This document shows positions 26,400 through 35,219 of a stretch of 64,000 nt of DNA, piece after piece. The notes under the pieces were generated by a model. That model did not search any database. It was not told where the DNA came from and worked only from the letters and a program-made list of their open reading frames with translations. The DNA is taken from contig NZ_RAIR01000001.1 of NCBI RefSeq assembly GCF_003625485.1, positions 124,001 through 188,000 of the forward strand. Reading direction: 5' to 3'. This DNA is from Butyrivibrio sp. CB08. Its GTDB lineage: Bacteria > Bacillota > Clostridia > Lachnospirales > Lachnospiraceae. Numbering within the stretch: position 1 is the first letter of the stretch; every line of letters starts with the position of its first letter. The position numbers were made by a program, and so were the translations under genes.

Positions 26400-27836
26400 A
26401 TGGCTTTTGAAAATCTTCAGCCCAAAGAGGTATTTCATTTTTTCGAGGAGATATGCAATATTCCACACGGTTCAGGGAATCTGCAAAAGATCAGTGACTA
26501 CTTAGTCTCTTTTGCCAAAGAAAGAGGCATTGAGGTAAGGCAGGACGAAGAGCTCAACGTTATCATGAAAGCTCCTGCAAGCGCTGGTTACGAGGATAGA
26601 GAGCCTGTTATCCTCCAGGGACACATGGATATGGTTGCTGTTAAGGAAGACAGCTCAGACATAGATATGGTCACAGATGGTCTTAGAGTTAAGACTGATG
26701 GAGAGTTTGTATGGGCTGACGGAACAAGCCTTGGTGGTGATGATGGTATCGCAGTTGCATACTGCCTGGCACTTCTTGATTCCAAGGATATTCCACATCC
26801 TCCACTTGAAGTTGTTATCACAACCAATGAAGAGACTGGAATGTTTGGAGCTACAGCTATCGATCTTTCAGATCTTAAGGGCAAGAAGCTCATCAACATA
26901 GACAACGAGGAAGAGGGAGCATTTATCGTAAGCTGCGCTGGTGGCGCCAGGGTTTGCTCAAAGCTTCCTGTAAAGAGACAGGCTGGTAGCGGCAAACGCT
27001 ACAAGGTTGAGGTTTCAGGCCTTAAGGGTGGCCATTCTGGAGAGATGATAAAGTGCGGCAGAGGAAATGCCAATATCATCCTTGCAAGGACACTTATGGA
27101 GGCATTGGACAGTGCAAAGTTTAACCTTGAGACCATGGAGGGCGGCGTTGCAGATAACGCCATTCCTAATGTTTCCTTTGCAGTAGTTACAATGGACGGC
27201 TCTGAGGCAGACAAGTTCAAAGCTTCTGTAGCAGCAACTCTTTCTGATATCAGAGGTGAGCTTGAGGTCAAGGATCCTGGACTTAATATCGAAGTAAAAG
27301 AGCTGGGAGATAGTACAGCACCTGTTATCACAGCTGAGGATACATTCAAGGCTCTTTCCATGATCTGCATGATGCCAGACGGCGTTCAGGCTATGAGTTC
27401 CAGCGTTGAAGGCCTTGTAGAGACATCACTTAACCTGGGTGTTCTTAAAACAACAGATGATATGGTTGAAACTGACCAGTCAGTCAGAAGCTCAGTTGAG
27501 TCCTCCAAGGACTACCTTATCAGGAAGGTAAAAATGGTTTCAACAGGACTTGGCGCAGAGGTTTCAGTTAGTGGTTCATACCCTGGATGGAAGTACAGAC
27601 AGCAGTCAGAGCTTCGTGACCACATGGTGGCTGTCTACAAGAAGATGTACGGCGTAGAGCCAAGAGTTGAGGCTATCCACGCAGGACTTGAGTGCGGAAT
27701 CCTCAGCAAGAAGATAGATGATCTTGACTGCATCTCAATCGGACCAGACATGCAGGACATTCATTCAACAAAAGAAAAGTTATCAGTAAAATCGGTATCA
27801 AACGTTTGGGATTATCTCAAAGAAGTGCTTAAGTAA
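26400..27836 (+). CDS. pepD: beta-Ala-His dipeptidase / aminoacyl-histidine dipeptidase (M20C)
   Basis: A 478-residue di-zinc peptidase that cleaves Xaa-His and other dipeptides in the cytoplasm. Signatures: FFEEICNIPHGSGN at the start, the metal His and Asp of GHMDMVA, the bridging Asp of TSLGGDDGIAVAY, the catalytic Glu pair TNEETGMFG, Asp of LINIDNEEEG, and the last metal His in DMQDIHSTKE. Length and ends match the M20C family. TTGGAGG precedes the ATG. A TetR gene and an alpha-galactosidase gene follow closely, but no functional link is evident. Confidence 0.95.
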   Translation: MAFENLQPKEVFHFFEEICNIPHGSGNLQKISDYLVSFAKERGIEVRQDEELNVIMKAPASAGYEDREPVILQGHMDMVAVKEDSSDIDMVTDGLRVKTDGEFVWADGTSLGGDDGIAVAYCLALLDSKDIPHPPLEVVITTNEETGMFGATAIDLSDLKGKKLINIDNEEEGAFIVSCAGGARVCSKLPVKRQAGSGKRYKVEVSGLKGGHSGEMIKCGRGNANIILARTLMEALDSAKFNLETMEGGVADNAIPNVSFAVVTMDGSEADKFKASVAATLSDIRGELEVKDPGLNIEVKELGDSTAPVITAEDTFKALSMICMMPDGVQAMSSSVEGLVETSLNLGVLKTTDDMVETDQSVRSSVESSKDYLIRKVKMVSTGLGAEVSVSGSYPGWKYRQQSELRDHMVAVYKKMYGVEPRVEAIHAGLECGILSKKIDDLDCISIGPDMQDIHSTKEKLSVKSVSNVWDYLKEVLK

Positions 27837-27856
27837 TAGACTATAAGGGGGATACA

Positions 27857-28417
27857 ATGGAAAATTTAAGACAGAGCATAATGGAGTCTGTGATCAATCA
27901 GTTTAATCAGAAGGGAATGAAGTTCACCATGGACGACATTTCCAAGGAACTCCACATCAGTAAAAAGACAATCTACAAGGAATTTGACGACAAGGACGAG
28001 CTCTTTTTCGCAACTGTTGATTACGGCTTCACAGCCATTAAGCAGAAGGAAGCAGAAGTTCTTAAGGACGACTCTCTGGATATCGTAGAGAAGCTCACAA
28101 GACTTATCGTCTGTCTTCCAGACAACTATCGCAACATCGATTTCAGAATGGCTTATCAGCTCAAGGACAAATATCCTTTGGTTTACAGTAAGCTCGCATC
28201 AAGGATTGAGAGCGACTGGGAAGAGACAGAGAAGCTTTTAAAGCAGGCCATGGATGAGGGCAAACTCAAAAAGATGCCAATTCCTGTAGTTAAGCTCACT
28301 ATCGAGGGTGCCATTGAGAAGTTCCTTGGATCAGAGGAGCTTTCCAAGACCAACGTAAGCTATGAAGAGGCTTTAAATGGCATGATCGACATTATCATCA
28401 ATGGACTTAGGGTTTGA
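27857..28417 (+). CDS. TetR family regulator
   Basis: A 186-residue regulator. The N-terminal HTH reads FNQKGMKFTMDDISKELHIS then KKTIYKEFDDKDELF, a TetR recognition helix; the remaining 130 residues are helical and probably bind an effector. It lies 20 bases after pepD and 20 bases before the alpha-galactosidase gene, in the same direction, with GGGGG before the ATG. No clear palindromic operator is visible in these short gaps, so its target may be elsewhere. Confidence 0.9.
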   Translation: MENLRQSIMESVINQFNQKGMKFTMDDISKELHISKKTIYKEFDDKDELFFATVDYGFTAIKQKEAEVLKDDSLDIVEKLTRLIVCLPDNYRNIDFRMAYQLKDKYPLVYSKLASRIESDWEETEKLLKQAMDEGKLKKMPIPVVKLTIEGAIEKFLGSEELSKTNVSYEEALNGMIDIIINGLRV

Positions 28418-28437
28418 CCTGATCTGGAGGGTAAACA

Positions 28438-30831
28438 ATGATCTACGCTGATGGGAAGATATTTCTTTTACAGACAAAAAATACATCCTATATGTTCAGA
28501 GTAATGGAGACAGGACACCTTGAGCACCTGCACTACGGAGGATCTCTGATCTCTGAGAAAAAGTACGAGAAGCTTCGCTCTGAGATCGACCTTCCTCAGG
28601 CAGACAAGGAAATGCTTGAGAAGGTTGCGACGGCTATTGCGCCAAAGCACTACTTTGTGGGCGGCAATATGGTCAGCTACAGCGAAGAGTTTAATAATGT
28701 GGCCTTTGAGATGTATGGCCTCGAGGCACCAAGCTTTGGTAAGGGCGACATCAGGGAGCCTCTCCTTGAAGTGACTTATGGAAATGGCTCTACAACCGCC
28801 AATTTCCTTTACTACGACTATGAAGTCAGGAAGGGCAAAAGAGCTCTTAAGACCCTGCCATCTTCCTATGATGACGCAGGTGAGTGCGAGCAGCTCATTT
28901 TAAAGCTCACAGATAAAGAGTACGCCGCAAGACTTGATCTTATTTACTCCGTATTTCCTGACTGCGATGTTATAACAAGAAGCGCAGTTCTTTATAACGA
29001 CAATGATGATGCGCTTACAGTAGACAGGCTCCTTAGCACCTGTGTTGATCTCTATGACACTGGCAATAAGTTCACTTCCTTCCACGGAAGATGGGCCTAT
29101 GAAATGGGCAGAAGCGACTCTGTAGTTAACGGCGGAAAGGCTGTTTCAGAGGAACTCTCTGCTGGTGAGTCAGGCTCAAGATCCAATCCTTTTGTGATGG
29201 TATCAAGACCTGAGACAACAGACGATAATGGTGAGGCCTATGGCTTCAACCTGATATACAGTGGCAATCACTACGAGGCACTTTCTTCAAATGCTGCAAG
29301 TATAAGCCGCTTTGTTTCCGGAATTCAGCCAACAGGCTTTAGCTGGAAGCTTTCAAAGGGCGAGAGCTTTGAAGCACCTGAAGCTGTCATGACATTCTCT
29401 TCTGAAGGATACAATGGCCTTTCAAAGAACATGCACAGATTTGTAAGAAAGCATGTTGTAAGGGGCTCATGGCGCGATAAAGAGCGTCCTATCCTCATTA
29501 ACAGCTGGGAAGCCAACTACTTTAACTTTACACAAGGGTCTCTTCTTAGCCTTGCAAAAGAAGCCAAGAAGTGTGGCATAGAGCTCTTTGTAATGGATGA
29601 TGGCTGGTTTGGATCAAGGAATGACGACAAGAGTTCCCTTGGAGACTGGACTGAGAACAAGAAAAAGCTCCCTGGCGGAATAAAAGAGCTGTCAGAAAAG
29701 ATCACAGATCTTGGCATGCTCTTTGGTATCTGGGTAGAGCCTGAGATGGTAAACAGAGACAGTGACCTTTACAGAGCACATCCTGACTGGGCTGTACAGG
29801 TTCCCGGACAGAGCCACTCTGAGGGCAGAAACCAGATGAATCTTGACCTTACAAGGACTGAAGTTCAGGACTATGTAATAGAGGCTATGAAAAAGGTCTT
29901 TTCCGCAGGTAAGGTATCTTACGTTAAGTGGGATATGAACAGGATCTTCTCTGACAGGTTCAGCACATCTCTTTCAGCTGACAGACAGGGAGAGTTCCAG
30001 CACAGATATTACCTTGGACTCTACCGCATTATGAAGGAGCTCACAGACGAGTTCCCTGACATTCTCTTTGAGGGTTGTTCAGCAGGTGGTAACAGATTTG
30101 ATCTTGGAATTTTATGCTACTTCCCACAGATTTGGGGAAGTGATGATACAGATTTCTTCTGCAGACTTGATATCCAGAGAGGTTATAGCTACGGATATCC
30201 TGCAAGCACTGTAGGAGCCCATGTTTCAGCAACACCTAACCACCAGACCCTTATGAACAGTCCTCTGGAGTCAAGGTTTGAGCTGGCTGCAGCAGGATGC
30301 TTTGGATATGAGCTTAACCTGTGTGATATGAATGACACTGACAAGAAGCTCATTAAGGACCAGGTAGAGTTCTACAAGAAATACAGGGCGCTGTTCCAGT
30401 TTGGGGACTATTACAGACTCCCTGACTACGGATTCCTTATCGTATCAGAGGATAAGCACAAGGCAGTTGCCTTTGCTGTTGAGAGAAATGCTACTCCAAG
30501 TAATGACTACAGATGTATAAGGGCTGCAGGACTTAATGACGACACCCTGTATATAGTCAAGAACAGAAAGGTTCCATACAGCATCAAGGACCTTGGTACT
30601 CTCATTAACGCTGTGGCTCCTGTCCATATCAAGCAGGACGGCCTTGTTCATAACCTTATCGACAAGTTCAAGGACATCAGCAGCGAGGAGCAGGTAGATA
30701 CTCTTACAGGCGCAGCATTTAAGAACAGAGGACTGTCTCTTAACGCATCCTTTGCTGGTACAGGATATAACGACAAGACCCGCATAATGAGAACCGGCGA
30801 TACAAGACTTTATATCTTCGAAAGTATCTAA
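28438..30831 (+). CDS. GH36 alpha-galactosidase
   Basis: A 797-residue cytoplasmic (no signal peptide) enzyme that removes alpha-1,6-galactose from raffinose-type sugars or galactomannan fragments. It has the N-terminal beta-sandwich, then the barrel: INSWEANYF, FVMDDGWFG, the nucleophile Asp499 in KWDMNR, CSAGGNRFDLG, and acid/base Asp near 569 in WGSDDTD. Conserved MGAHVS-like (VGAHVSATPNHQ) and ELNLCDM segments follow. Length and motif order match bacterial AgaA/RafA-type GH36. The CTGGAGG ribosome binding site lies 7 bases upstream. It implies import of galactosides by a transporter not in this window. Confidence 0.95.
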   Translation: MIYADGKIFLLQTKNTSYMFRVMETGHLEHLHYGGSLISEKKYEKLRSEIDLPQADKEMLEKVATAIAPKHYFVGGNMVSYSEEFNNVAFEMYGLEAPSFGKGDIREPLLEVTYGNGSTTANFLYYDYEVRKGKRALKTLPSSYDDAGECEQLILKLTDKEYAARLDLIYSVFPDCDVITRSAVLYNDNDDALTVDRLLSTCVDLYDTGNKFTSFHGRWAYEMGRSDSVVNGGKAVSEELSAGESGSRSNPFVMVSRPETTDDNGEAYGFNLIYSGNHYEALSSNAASISRFVSGIQPTGFSWKLSKGESFEAPEAVMTFSSEGYNGLSKNMHRFVRKHVVRGSWRDKERPILINSWEANYFNFTQGSLLSLAKEAKKCGIELFVMDDGWFGSRNDDKSSLGDWTENKKKLPGGIKELSEKITDLGMLFGIWVEPEMVNRDSDLYRAHPDWAVQVPGQSHSEGRNQMNLDLTRTEVQDYVIEAMKKVFSAGKVSYVKWDMNRIFSDRFSTSLSADRQGEFQHRYYLGLYRIMKELTDEFPDILFEGCSAGGNRFDLGILCYFPQIWGSDDTDFFCRLDIQRGYSYGYPASTVGAHVSATPNHQTLMNSPLESRFELAAAGCFGYELNLCDMNDTDKKLIKDQVEFYKKYRALFQFGDYYRLPDYGFLIVSEDKHKAVAFAVERNATPSNDYRCIRAAGLNDDTLYIVKNRKVPYSIKDLGTLINAVAPVHIKQDGLVHNLIDKFKDISSEEQVDTLTGAAFKNRGLSLNASFAGTGYNDKTRIMRTGDTRLYIFESI

Positions 30832-30844
30832 ATATGTAAAACAA

Positions 30845-30875
30845 AAAGGGAACGCTATAAAAGCGTTCCCCTTTA
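30845..30875 (+). terminator. bidirectional intrinsic terminator
   Basis: Stem GGGAACGCT with AGCGTTCCC (9 bp, extended by A-T pairs), loop ATAAA. A T-rich stretch follows on the plus strand and the A run before the stem gives the T run for the minus strand, so it serves the convergent alpha-galactosidase and cation transporter genes. Confidence 0.88.
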
Positions 30876-30890
30876 TTTATTCGTAAAACA

Positions 30891-32012
30891 TCAGTCACTG
30901 TAGCTGACATCCATATTGGCGACTATCTGGTATTCAGGGTACATTCCCTGAATTTCTTTTATTGTCTCAAGGTAGATATCGTGGTTATTTGGAACAAAAT
31001 CCAAAACCAGGTCAAAGCGGATAACCTTCCTGATAAAGTCTACGAAGAATCCATGCATCTGCAGGACTTCCTTGTGAGAAGTAGCAGCCTTTGAAATGGC
31101 ATTTCTCATGGCAATGGTTGCCTCGTCCTTGGTGTTGACTGAGTAGATGCCTATGGATATCAGAGAAATGTTGTGCTCTTTATAAACCTTCTCCTGGATC
31201 TCTCTTGTGATCTCATCGATCTGACCGGCATTAAAGGTGTCCGGGATCTCGATATGAACAGAAGCCATTACCCTGTCAGGGCCATAATCTGAAAAGATAA
31301 GGTCATATGCTCCCTGGACTCCCTCAACAGATTTGATGGTGGCCTTTACCTCTTTTGACAAAGAAGCATCAATACGCTCACCAAGGATCTCACTGATGGT
31401 GTCGCGAAGCATCTCCAGAGCGGATTTAATCATAACGATTGCTATGATTGCCGCAAGGTAGGCTTCTACAGAAAGACCTGTTGTAAGGAATATGATGGCA
31501 GCTACAAGTGTTGCAGCTGAGATTATAGAATCAAATTTTGCATCGGTTCCTGAAGCAACAAGGGACTCGGATGAGACTTTTTTGCCAGTGTTTATAAAGA
31601 ACTGTCCAAGAAGGATCTTAACTACAACAGCCACAGCCACGATAACCAGAGTAACTGCATTATAGTTTGCTGCTTCCGGATGGAAAATTGACTTAACTGA
31701 CTCAATAAGAGAAGTTACGCCGGCGTACAGTACGATGATAGAGATCACCATGGCGCTCAGGTACTCGATCCTGCCGTATCCATAAGGATGCTTTTTATCG
31801 GGTGCCTTGCCAGCAAGGGCAGTTCCTAAAATGGTGATAACAGATGACAGCGCATCACTTAAGTTGTTGACTGCATCAAGCACGATGGCGATTGAACCTG
31901 AAATAAGGCCCACAACCATCTTGAATCCAGCCAGAAGTACGTTGGTAATGATTCCTATAATGCTGGTACGGATGATTACTTTTCCGCGACTTTCTCTATC
32001 TGCTCGTGACAT
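30891..32012 (-). CDS. cation diffusion facilitator family transporter
   Basis: A 373-residue divalent-metal/proton antiporter of the CDF family. Six transmembrane segments lie in the first 215 residues; the metal site is formed by DAVNNLSDALSS in TM2 and the matching Asp pair in TM5 (ASGTDAKFDSIISAA; here the family's HxxxD His is replaced by Thr-Asp). A linker HPYGYGRIEYLS is typical. The cytoplasmic C-terminal domain (VQGAYDLIFSDYG, VMASVHIEIP) is longer than usual, with an extra part of about 70 residues after it (KVIRFDLVLDFVPNN) that resembles a second copy of the same ferredoxin-like domain. The lost His suggests a metal other than zinc, such as manganese or iron. Confidence 0.9.
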   Translation of the reverse strand: MSRADRESRGKVIIRTSIIGIITNVLLAGFKMVVGLISGSIAIVLDAVNNLSDALSSVITILGTALAGKAPDKKHPYGYGRIEYLSAMVISIIVLYAGVTSLIESVKSIFHPEAANYNAVTLVIVAVAVVVKILLGQFFINTGKKVSSESLVASGTDAKFDSIISAATLVAAIIFLTTGLSVEAYLAAIIAIVMIKSALEMLRDTISEILGERIDASLSKEVKATIKSVEGVQGAYDLIFSDYGPDRVMASVHIEIPDTFNAGQIDEITREIQEKVYKEHNISLISIGIYSVNTKDEATIAMRNAISKAATSHKEVLQMHGFFVDFIRKVIRFDLVLDFVPNNHDIYLETIKEIQGMYPEYQIVANMDVSYSD

Positions 32013-32046
32013 ACCAAAAACCTCTCATTCTTTAGCAATATGTTTA

Positions 32047-32074
32047 ATTATAAGCTACCCGCCCCAACATGCAA
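32047..32074 (-). promoter_or_regulatory. promoter of the CDF transporter gene
   Basis: On the minus strand TTGCAT (32074-32069), a 16-base spacer and TATAAT (32052-32047); transcription would start near 32040, 28 bases before the ATG. Confidence 0.65.
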
Positions 32075-32101
32075 TAGATGAATGCTAGGTTTTAGAAAAT
32101 G

Positions 32102-32110
32102 TGATAGAAT
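32102..32110 (+). promoter_or_regulatory. extended -10 of the CHASE-GGDEF gene
   Basis: TGaTAGAAT at 32102-32110 with no clear -35; transcription would start near 32117, about 39 bases before the ATG at 32156. Weak call based only on the extended -10 and position. Confidence 0.5.
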
Positions 32111-32155
32111 TAATTTGAATAATTATGACTACTTATATGTCGTAGAGGGGCAAAG

Positions 32156-33520
32156 ATGAAAAAGCGAAGTATAACAGCAGGTTTGATTACTTTTGTAATT
32201 GCATTAGCGGTCACATCCAGTGTTGCAGTTTTTTATCTGGTCACAGCCTCCAATGCAAGAAGAGAGAGGGCTCAGTTTATTGCGGACTCCATAGTTCACA
32301 ATATCCAGTCTGAGATCCAGAGGCGTGAGTATGTCACCCGTATGATGGAGATTCAGGTCCAGAGCAGCAAGGGCAATATTACGGCTGAGAACTTCCAGGT
32401 TATTGCTGACGAAGTTTTCAACGACTACCTCGATATTATCGATATAACCCTGGCTCCTGGTGGAATCGTGAGATATAAATATCCGCTGGACAATGGCCTT
32501 GCAGCCAGAGAAAACCTGTTTGAAGACAGTGCAAGAGGTGTTTATGCCGACTACAGCAAGATGTCTGGCACCTCTGTTCTCATTGCGCCCACTATTTTAG
32601 AGGATGACAGCTATGGTATCATCATTCTCAGGCCGATATATACATCAGAAGAGGTATCAGATAGCAGCTTCTGGGGTTTTGCTTCTGTTACACTTAGCCT
32701 TTCCAGGTTCCTTTCTGAAGTTGATCTTAAGGGACTTGCAGAGAGCAACTACGAGTACAAGATCATTGGTTACAACGCGATAACTGGTGAAGACAGGATC
32801 ATCATTGAGTATTCAGAAAAAGAGCTACCATCTCCTGTAGAGTCTATGGTCAGCACTGTAGGTGGCGGCTACTGGATTTTGGCAATTGCCCCAGCCAACC
32901 ACTGGATGAATCTTACAGAGATTCTGTCAGCTCTTTTGATAGCAGTTGTTATTAGCGTGCTGGCAGCAGCCTTTGTTACAGCGTTTATCTCTCTTCAGGA
33001 AGCAGCAAAAGAGCTGGAGATCCTTTCCTACAGAGATGCCCTTACGAATCTTAATAACCCACGAAGCTACCACGAGCACATGGATGAGCTCTCCAAAAAG
33101 AAGCTTCCTTACGGACTTATCTTTATGGATCTCAATGACTTCAAGCAGGTCAATGATACCTACGGACATGACGCTGGTGATGAGCTTCTTAATATCGTAG
33201 CCAAGAGGCTTCAGAACAGTATAAGAGAAAAGGATAAGGCATTCCGTATCGGCGGTGATGAGTTCGTAGTAGTAATCCACGGAACCCATGATGCTAAGTT
33301 CTATGAGAGCGTTATCGCCAGAATGAGGGAGAATGTCGCAAGGGACGTAGTTTTATCAGACGTTACCCTGAAAGTGTCCATAAGTGCCGGATATGCCAGA
33401 TATCCTGAAGATGGAGCCAAGTTCGAAGACGTTGTCAAGAAAGCCGATGAGCTTATGTACGAGAACAAGAGAAAGCACAAAGCTGCCAAGGCAGCCAGAG
33501 GAGAGGCATCTTCCAGATAA
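32156..33520 (+). CDS. membrane diguanylate cyclase with extracytoplasmic sensor
   Basis: A 454-residue c-di-GMP synthase. TM1 about residues 9-31, an extracytoplasmic sensor to about 250 that has the look of a CHASE domain (IQSEIQRREYVTRMMEIQVQS, PGGIVRYKYPLDNG, SVTLSLSRFLSEVDL), TM2 about 255-280, then GGDEF from about 291 (YRDALTNLNNPRSY). The active site RIGGDEF is intact near 364-370, and REKD stands exactly five residues before it, giving the RxxD product-inhibition site. It is therefore a fully equipped, feedback-controlled cyclase, unlike the two other GGDEF-bearing genes in the window. The next gene is 24 bases downstream. Confidence 0.92.
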   Translation: MKKRSITAGLITFVIALAVTSSVAVFYLVTASNARRERAQFIADSIVHNIQSEIQRREYVTRMMEIQVQSSKGNITAENFQVIADEVFNDYLDIIDITLAPGGIVRYKYPLDNGLAARENLFEDSARGVYADYSKMSGTSVLIAPTILEDDSYGIIILRPIYTSEEVSDSSFWGFASVTLSLSRFLSEVDLKGLAESNYEYKIIGYNAITGEDRIIIEYSEKELPSPVESMVSTVGGGYWILAIAPANHWMNLTEILSALLIAVVISVLAAAFVTAFISLQEAAKELEILSYRDALTNLNNPRSYHEHMDELSKKKLPYGLIFMDLNDFKQVNDTYGHDAGDELLNIVAKRLQNSIREKDKAFRIGGDEFVVVIHGTHDAKFYESVIARMRENVARDVVLSDVTLKVSISAGYARYPEDGAKFEDVVKKADELMYENKRKHKAAKAARGEASSR

Positions 33521-33544
33521 AATAATAGCGGACGGAGCATAATA

Positions 33545-35200
33545 ATGGCGGGAGGAAGTTTAGACACAATCAATCGAATCTTTGACACCTTTGCGGTTAC
33601 ATCACGAAGCCGCTATGTCTATGTCTATGACATGGACAAGAACATAGCAAGGTGGTCTCCAAATGCAGTGGATTACTTTGGCCTTACGGGGGAATATATC
33701 TACAACGCTGCATCTGTGTGGGAGACAAGGATTCACCCTGACGACAGAGACAAGTATGTCGAGTATTTAAGCGTAGTTTATTCGGGAAAAAAGACTGATC
33801 CCAATTTCGAATACAGAGCAAAGAATAAAAATGGTGAGTACGTTATCTGCGCCGCACGTGGCGTTGTCATCAAGGACTATGCGGGAAGACCTGCATACTA
33901 TGCGTGCTCCATAATCAATAAAGGTATCGTAGATAACAACGATCCGATAACTCTTTTGCCAAACCAGTACGAGATGCTCAATTTCATGAGACAGCTCAAG
34001 GCAGCCAAAAAGGACTATTCCATCCTGATGATCAACTTCATCGACTTTGGTGATGTGAACAGACGCTATGGCTACATGACTGGTAACAATATCCTTAAGG
34101 CCACTGCCTCTAAGCTCCTTGAGGAGGGCAAGGGACAGGGAAGAGCCTTCAGGGGCGAGGGTACAAGGCTTGCGTTTATCACAGATACCATGGCCATAGA
34201 CGATGTTAAAAAGTTCTATGGCAGGATGAGGGCTTTTACCAGAGAGTCACTTATCATCTCGGGCAACAAGGTTACAGCTGAGATCGCCGGAGGTATGATC
34301 GTCTGCACGGATCTTAACGTGGATGAGCATTCTCTTTATACCAGCGCCAAGTATGCCCTTGATTATTCCAAGAATCAGAAACACGGCAATCTCATTATCT
34401 TCCACAATGATGAGCTTGATAACAACAAGAGCAGCATTGAGCTTGTTGATGAAGTAAGAAACAGCGTAATAAACGGATTTGAAGGCTTCTATCTGGAGTA
34501 TCAGCCTATTGTGGCTGCGGCAGATGGTCGCCTTGTTGGCATGGAAGTGTTCCTTAGATGGCACAAGGAGCCCTACGGAGATGTATCTCCTGCGGAGTTT
34601 GTGCCATGGCTTGAGCAGGACCCTGTATTCTACCTTCTTGGTAACTGGATACTTGAAAATGCCCTTAAGGATGCACTGGAGATAAGGCTTAAAAACAAGG
34701 ACTTCTACTTAAGTGTAAACCTTGCATTCATGCAGCTTGAGAGATCAGAGTTCAGAACAACGCTTCTAGAGATCCTAAGAAAGACCGGATATCCCGCAAC
34801 AGGACTTTGCCTTGATATGGCAGCGTCCAGCAGGCAATTGTCAATTGAGCACTTAAAGAGCCAGGTTGAGTTCCTTAAGTCCTGTGGAATCAGGATCGGT
34901 CTTGACTGCACAGATTTTGCATCCCTTGACCTTGTAAAGAGTCTGCCAATAGACCTTATCAATCTGGTGCCATCACTTACAGGCCCTATAACAGAGAATC
35001 TTACAGTCAGATACATGGTCGAAGCCGTTACCTCTTTTGCCCACAGACTTGGCATCAGAACTGCGTTCCATGGTGTGGAGGATGAAGAAAAAGCAAAGGT
35101 AGCCAAGCAGTATCCCGTTTCTGACCTTATGGGATATTACTACGGAAGACCTTGCAGGATAGAAGAATTTAAAAAGCTGGGCTTTTTCCAGAATACTTAA
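33545..35200 (+). CDS. PAS-GGDEF-EAL protein with degenerate output domains
   Basis: A 551-residue cytoplasmic protein. A PAS domain (about 20-125; YDMDKNIARWSPNAVDYFGL, IHPDDRDKYVEY) is followed by a GGDEF-like domain (about 135-300) and an EAL-like domain (about 305-548). The GGDEF motif is replaced by RGEGTRLAF, so no cyclase activity is expected. In the EAL part, the motif is EVF (GMEVFLRW), the Asn of SVNLAFMQL is kept, but the ELTE, DDFG, KID and EGVE segments read LDMAAS, LDCTDFASL, INLVPS and HGVEDE, so most metal ligands are lost. It probably binds c-di-GMP or a partner instead of turning it over. It lies directly behind the active cyclase gene. Confidence 0.88.
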   Translation: MAGGSLDTINRIFDTFAVTSRSRYVYVYDMDKNIARWSPNAVDYFGLTGEYIYNAASVWETRIHPDDRDKYVEYLSVVYSGKKTDPNFEYRAKNKNGEYVICAARGVVIKDYAGRPAYYACSIINKGIVDNNDPITLLPNQYEMLNFMRQLKAAKKDYSILMINFIDFGDVNRRYGYMTGNNILKATASKLLEEGKGQGRAFRGEGTRLAFITDTMAIDDVKKFYGRMRAFTRESLIISGNKVTAEIAGGMIVCTDLNVDEHSLYTSAKYALDYSKNQKHGNLIIFHNDELDNNKSSIELVDEVRNSVINGFEGFYLEYQPIVAAADGRLVGMEVFLRWHKEPYGDVSPAEFVPWLEQDPVFYLLGNWILENALKDALEIRLKNKDFYLSVNLAFMQLERSEFRTTLLEILRKTGYPATGLCLDMAASSRQLSIEHLKSQVEFLKSCGIRIGLDCTDFASLDLVKSLPIDLINLVPSLTGPITENLTVRYMVEAVTSFAHRLGIRTAFHGVEDEEKAKVAKQYPVSDLMGYYYGRPCRIEEFKKLGFFQNT

Positions 35201-35219
35201 GGCCTGGCTGGAGGAATAA

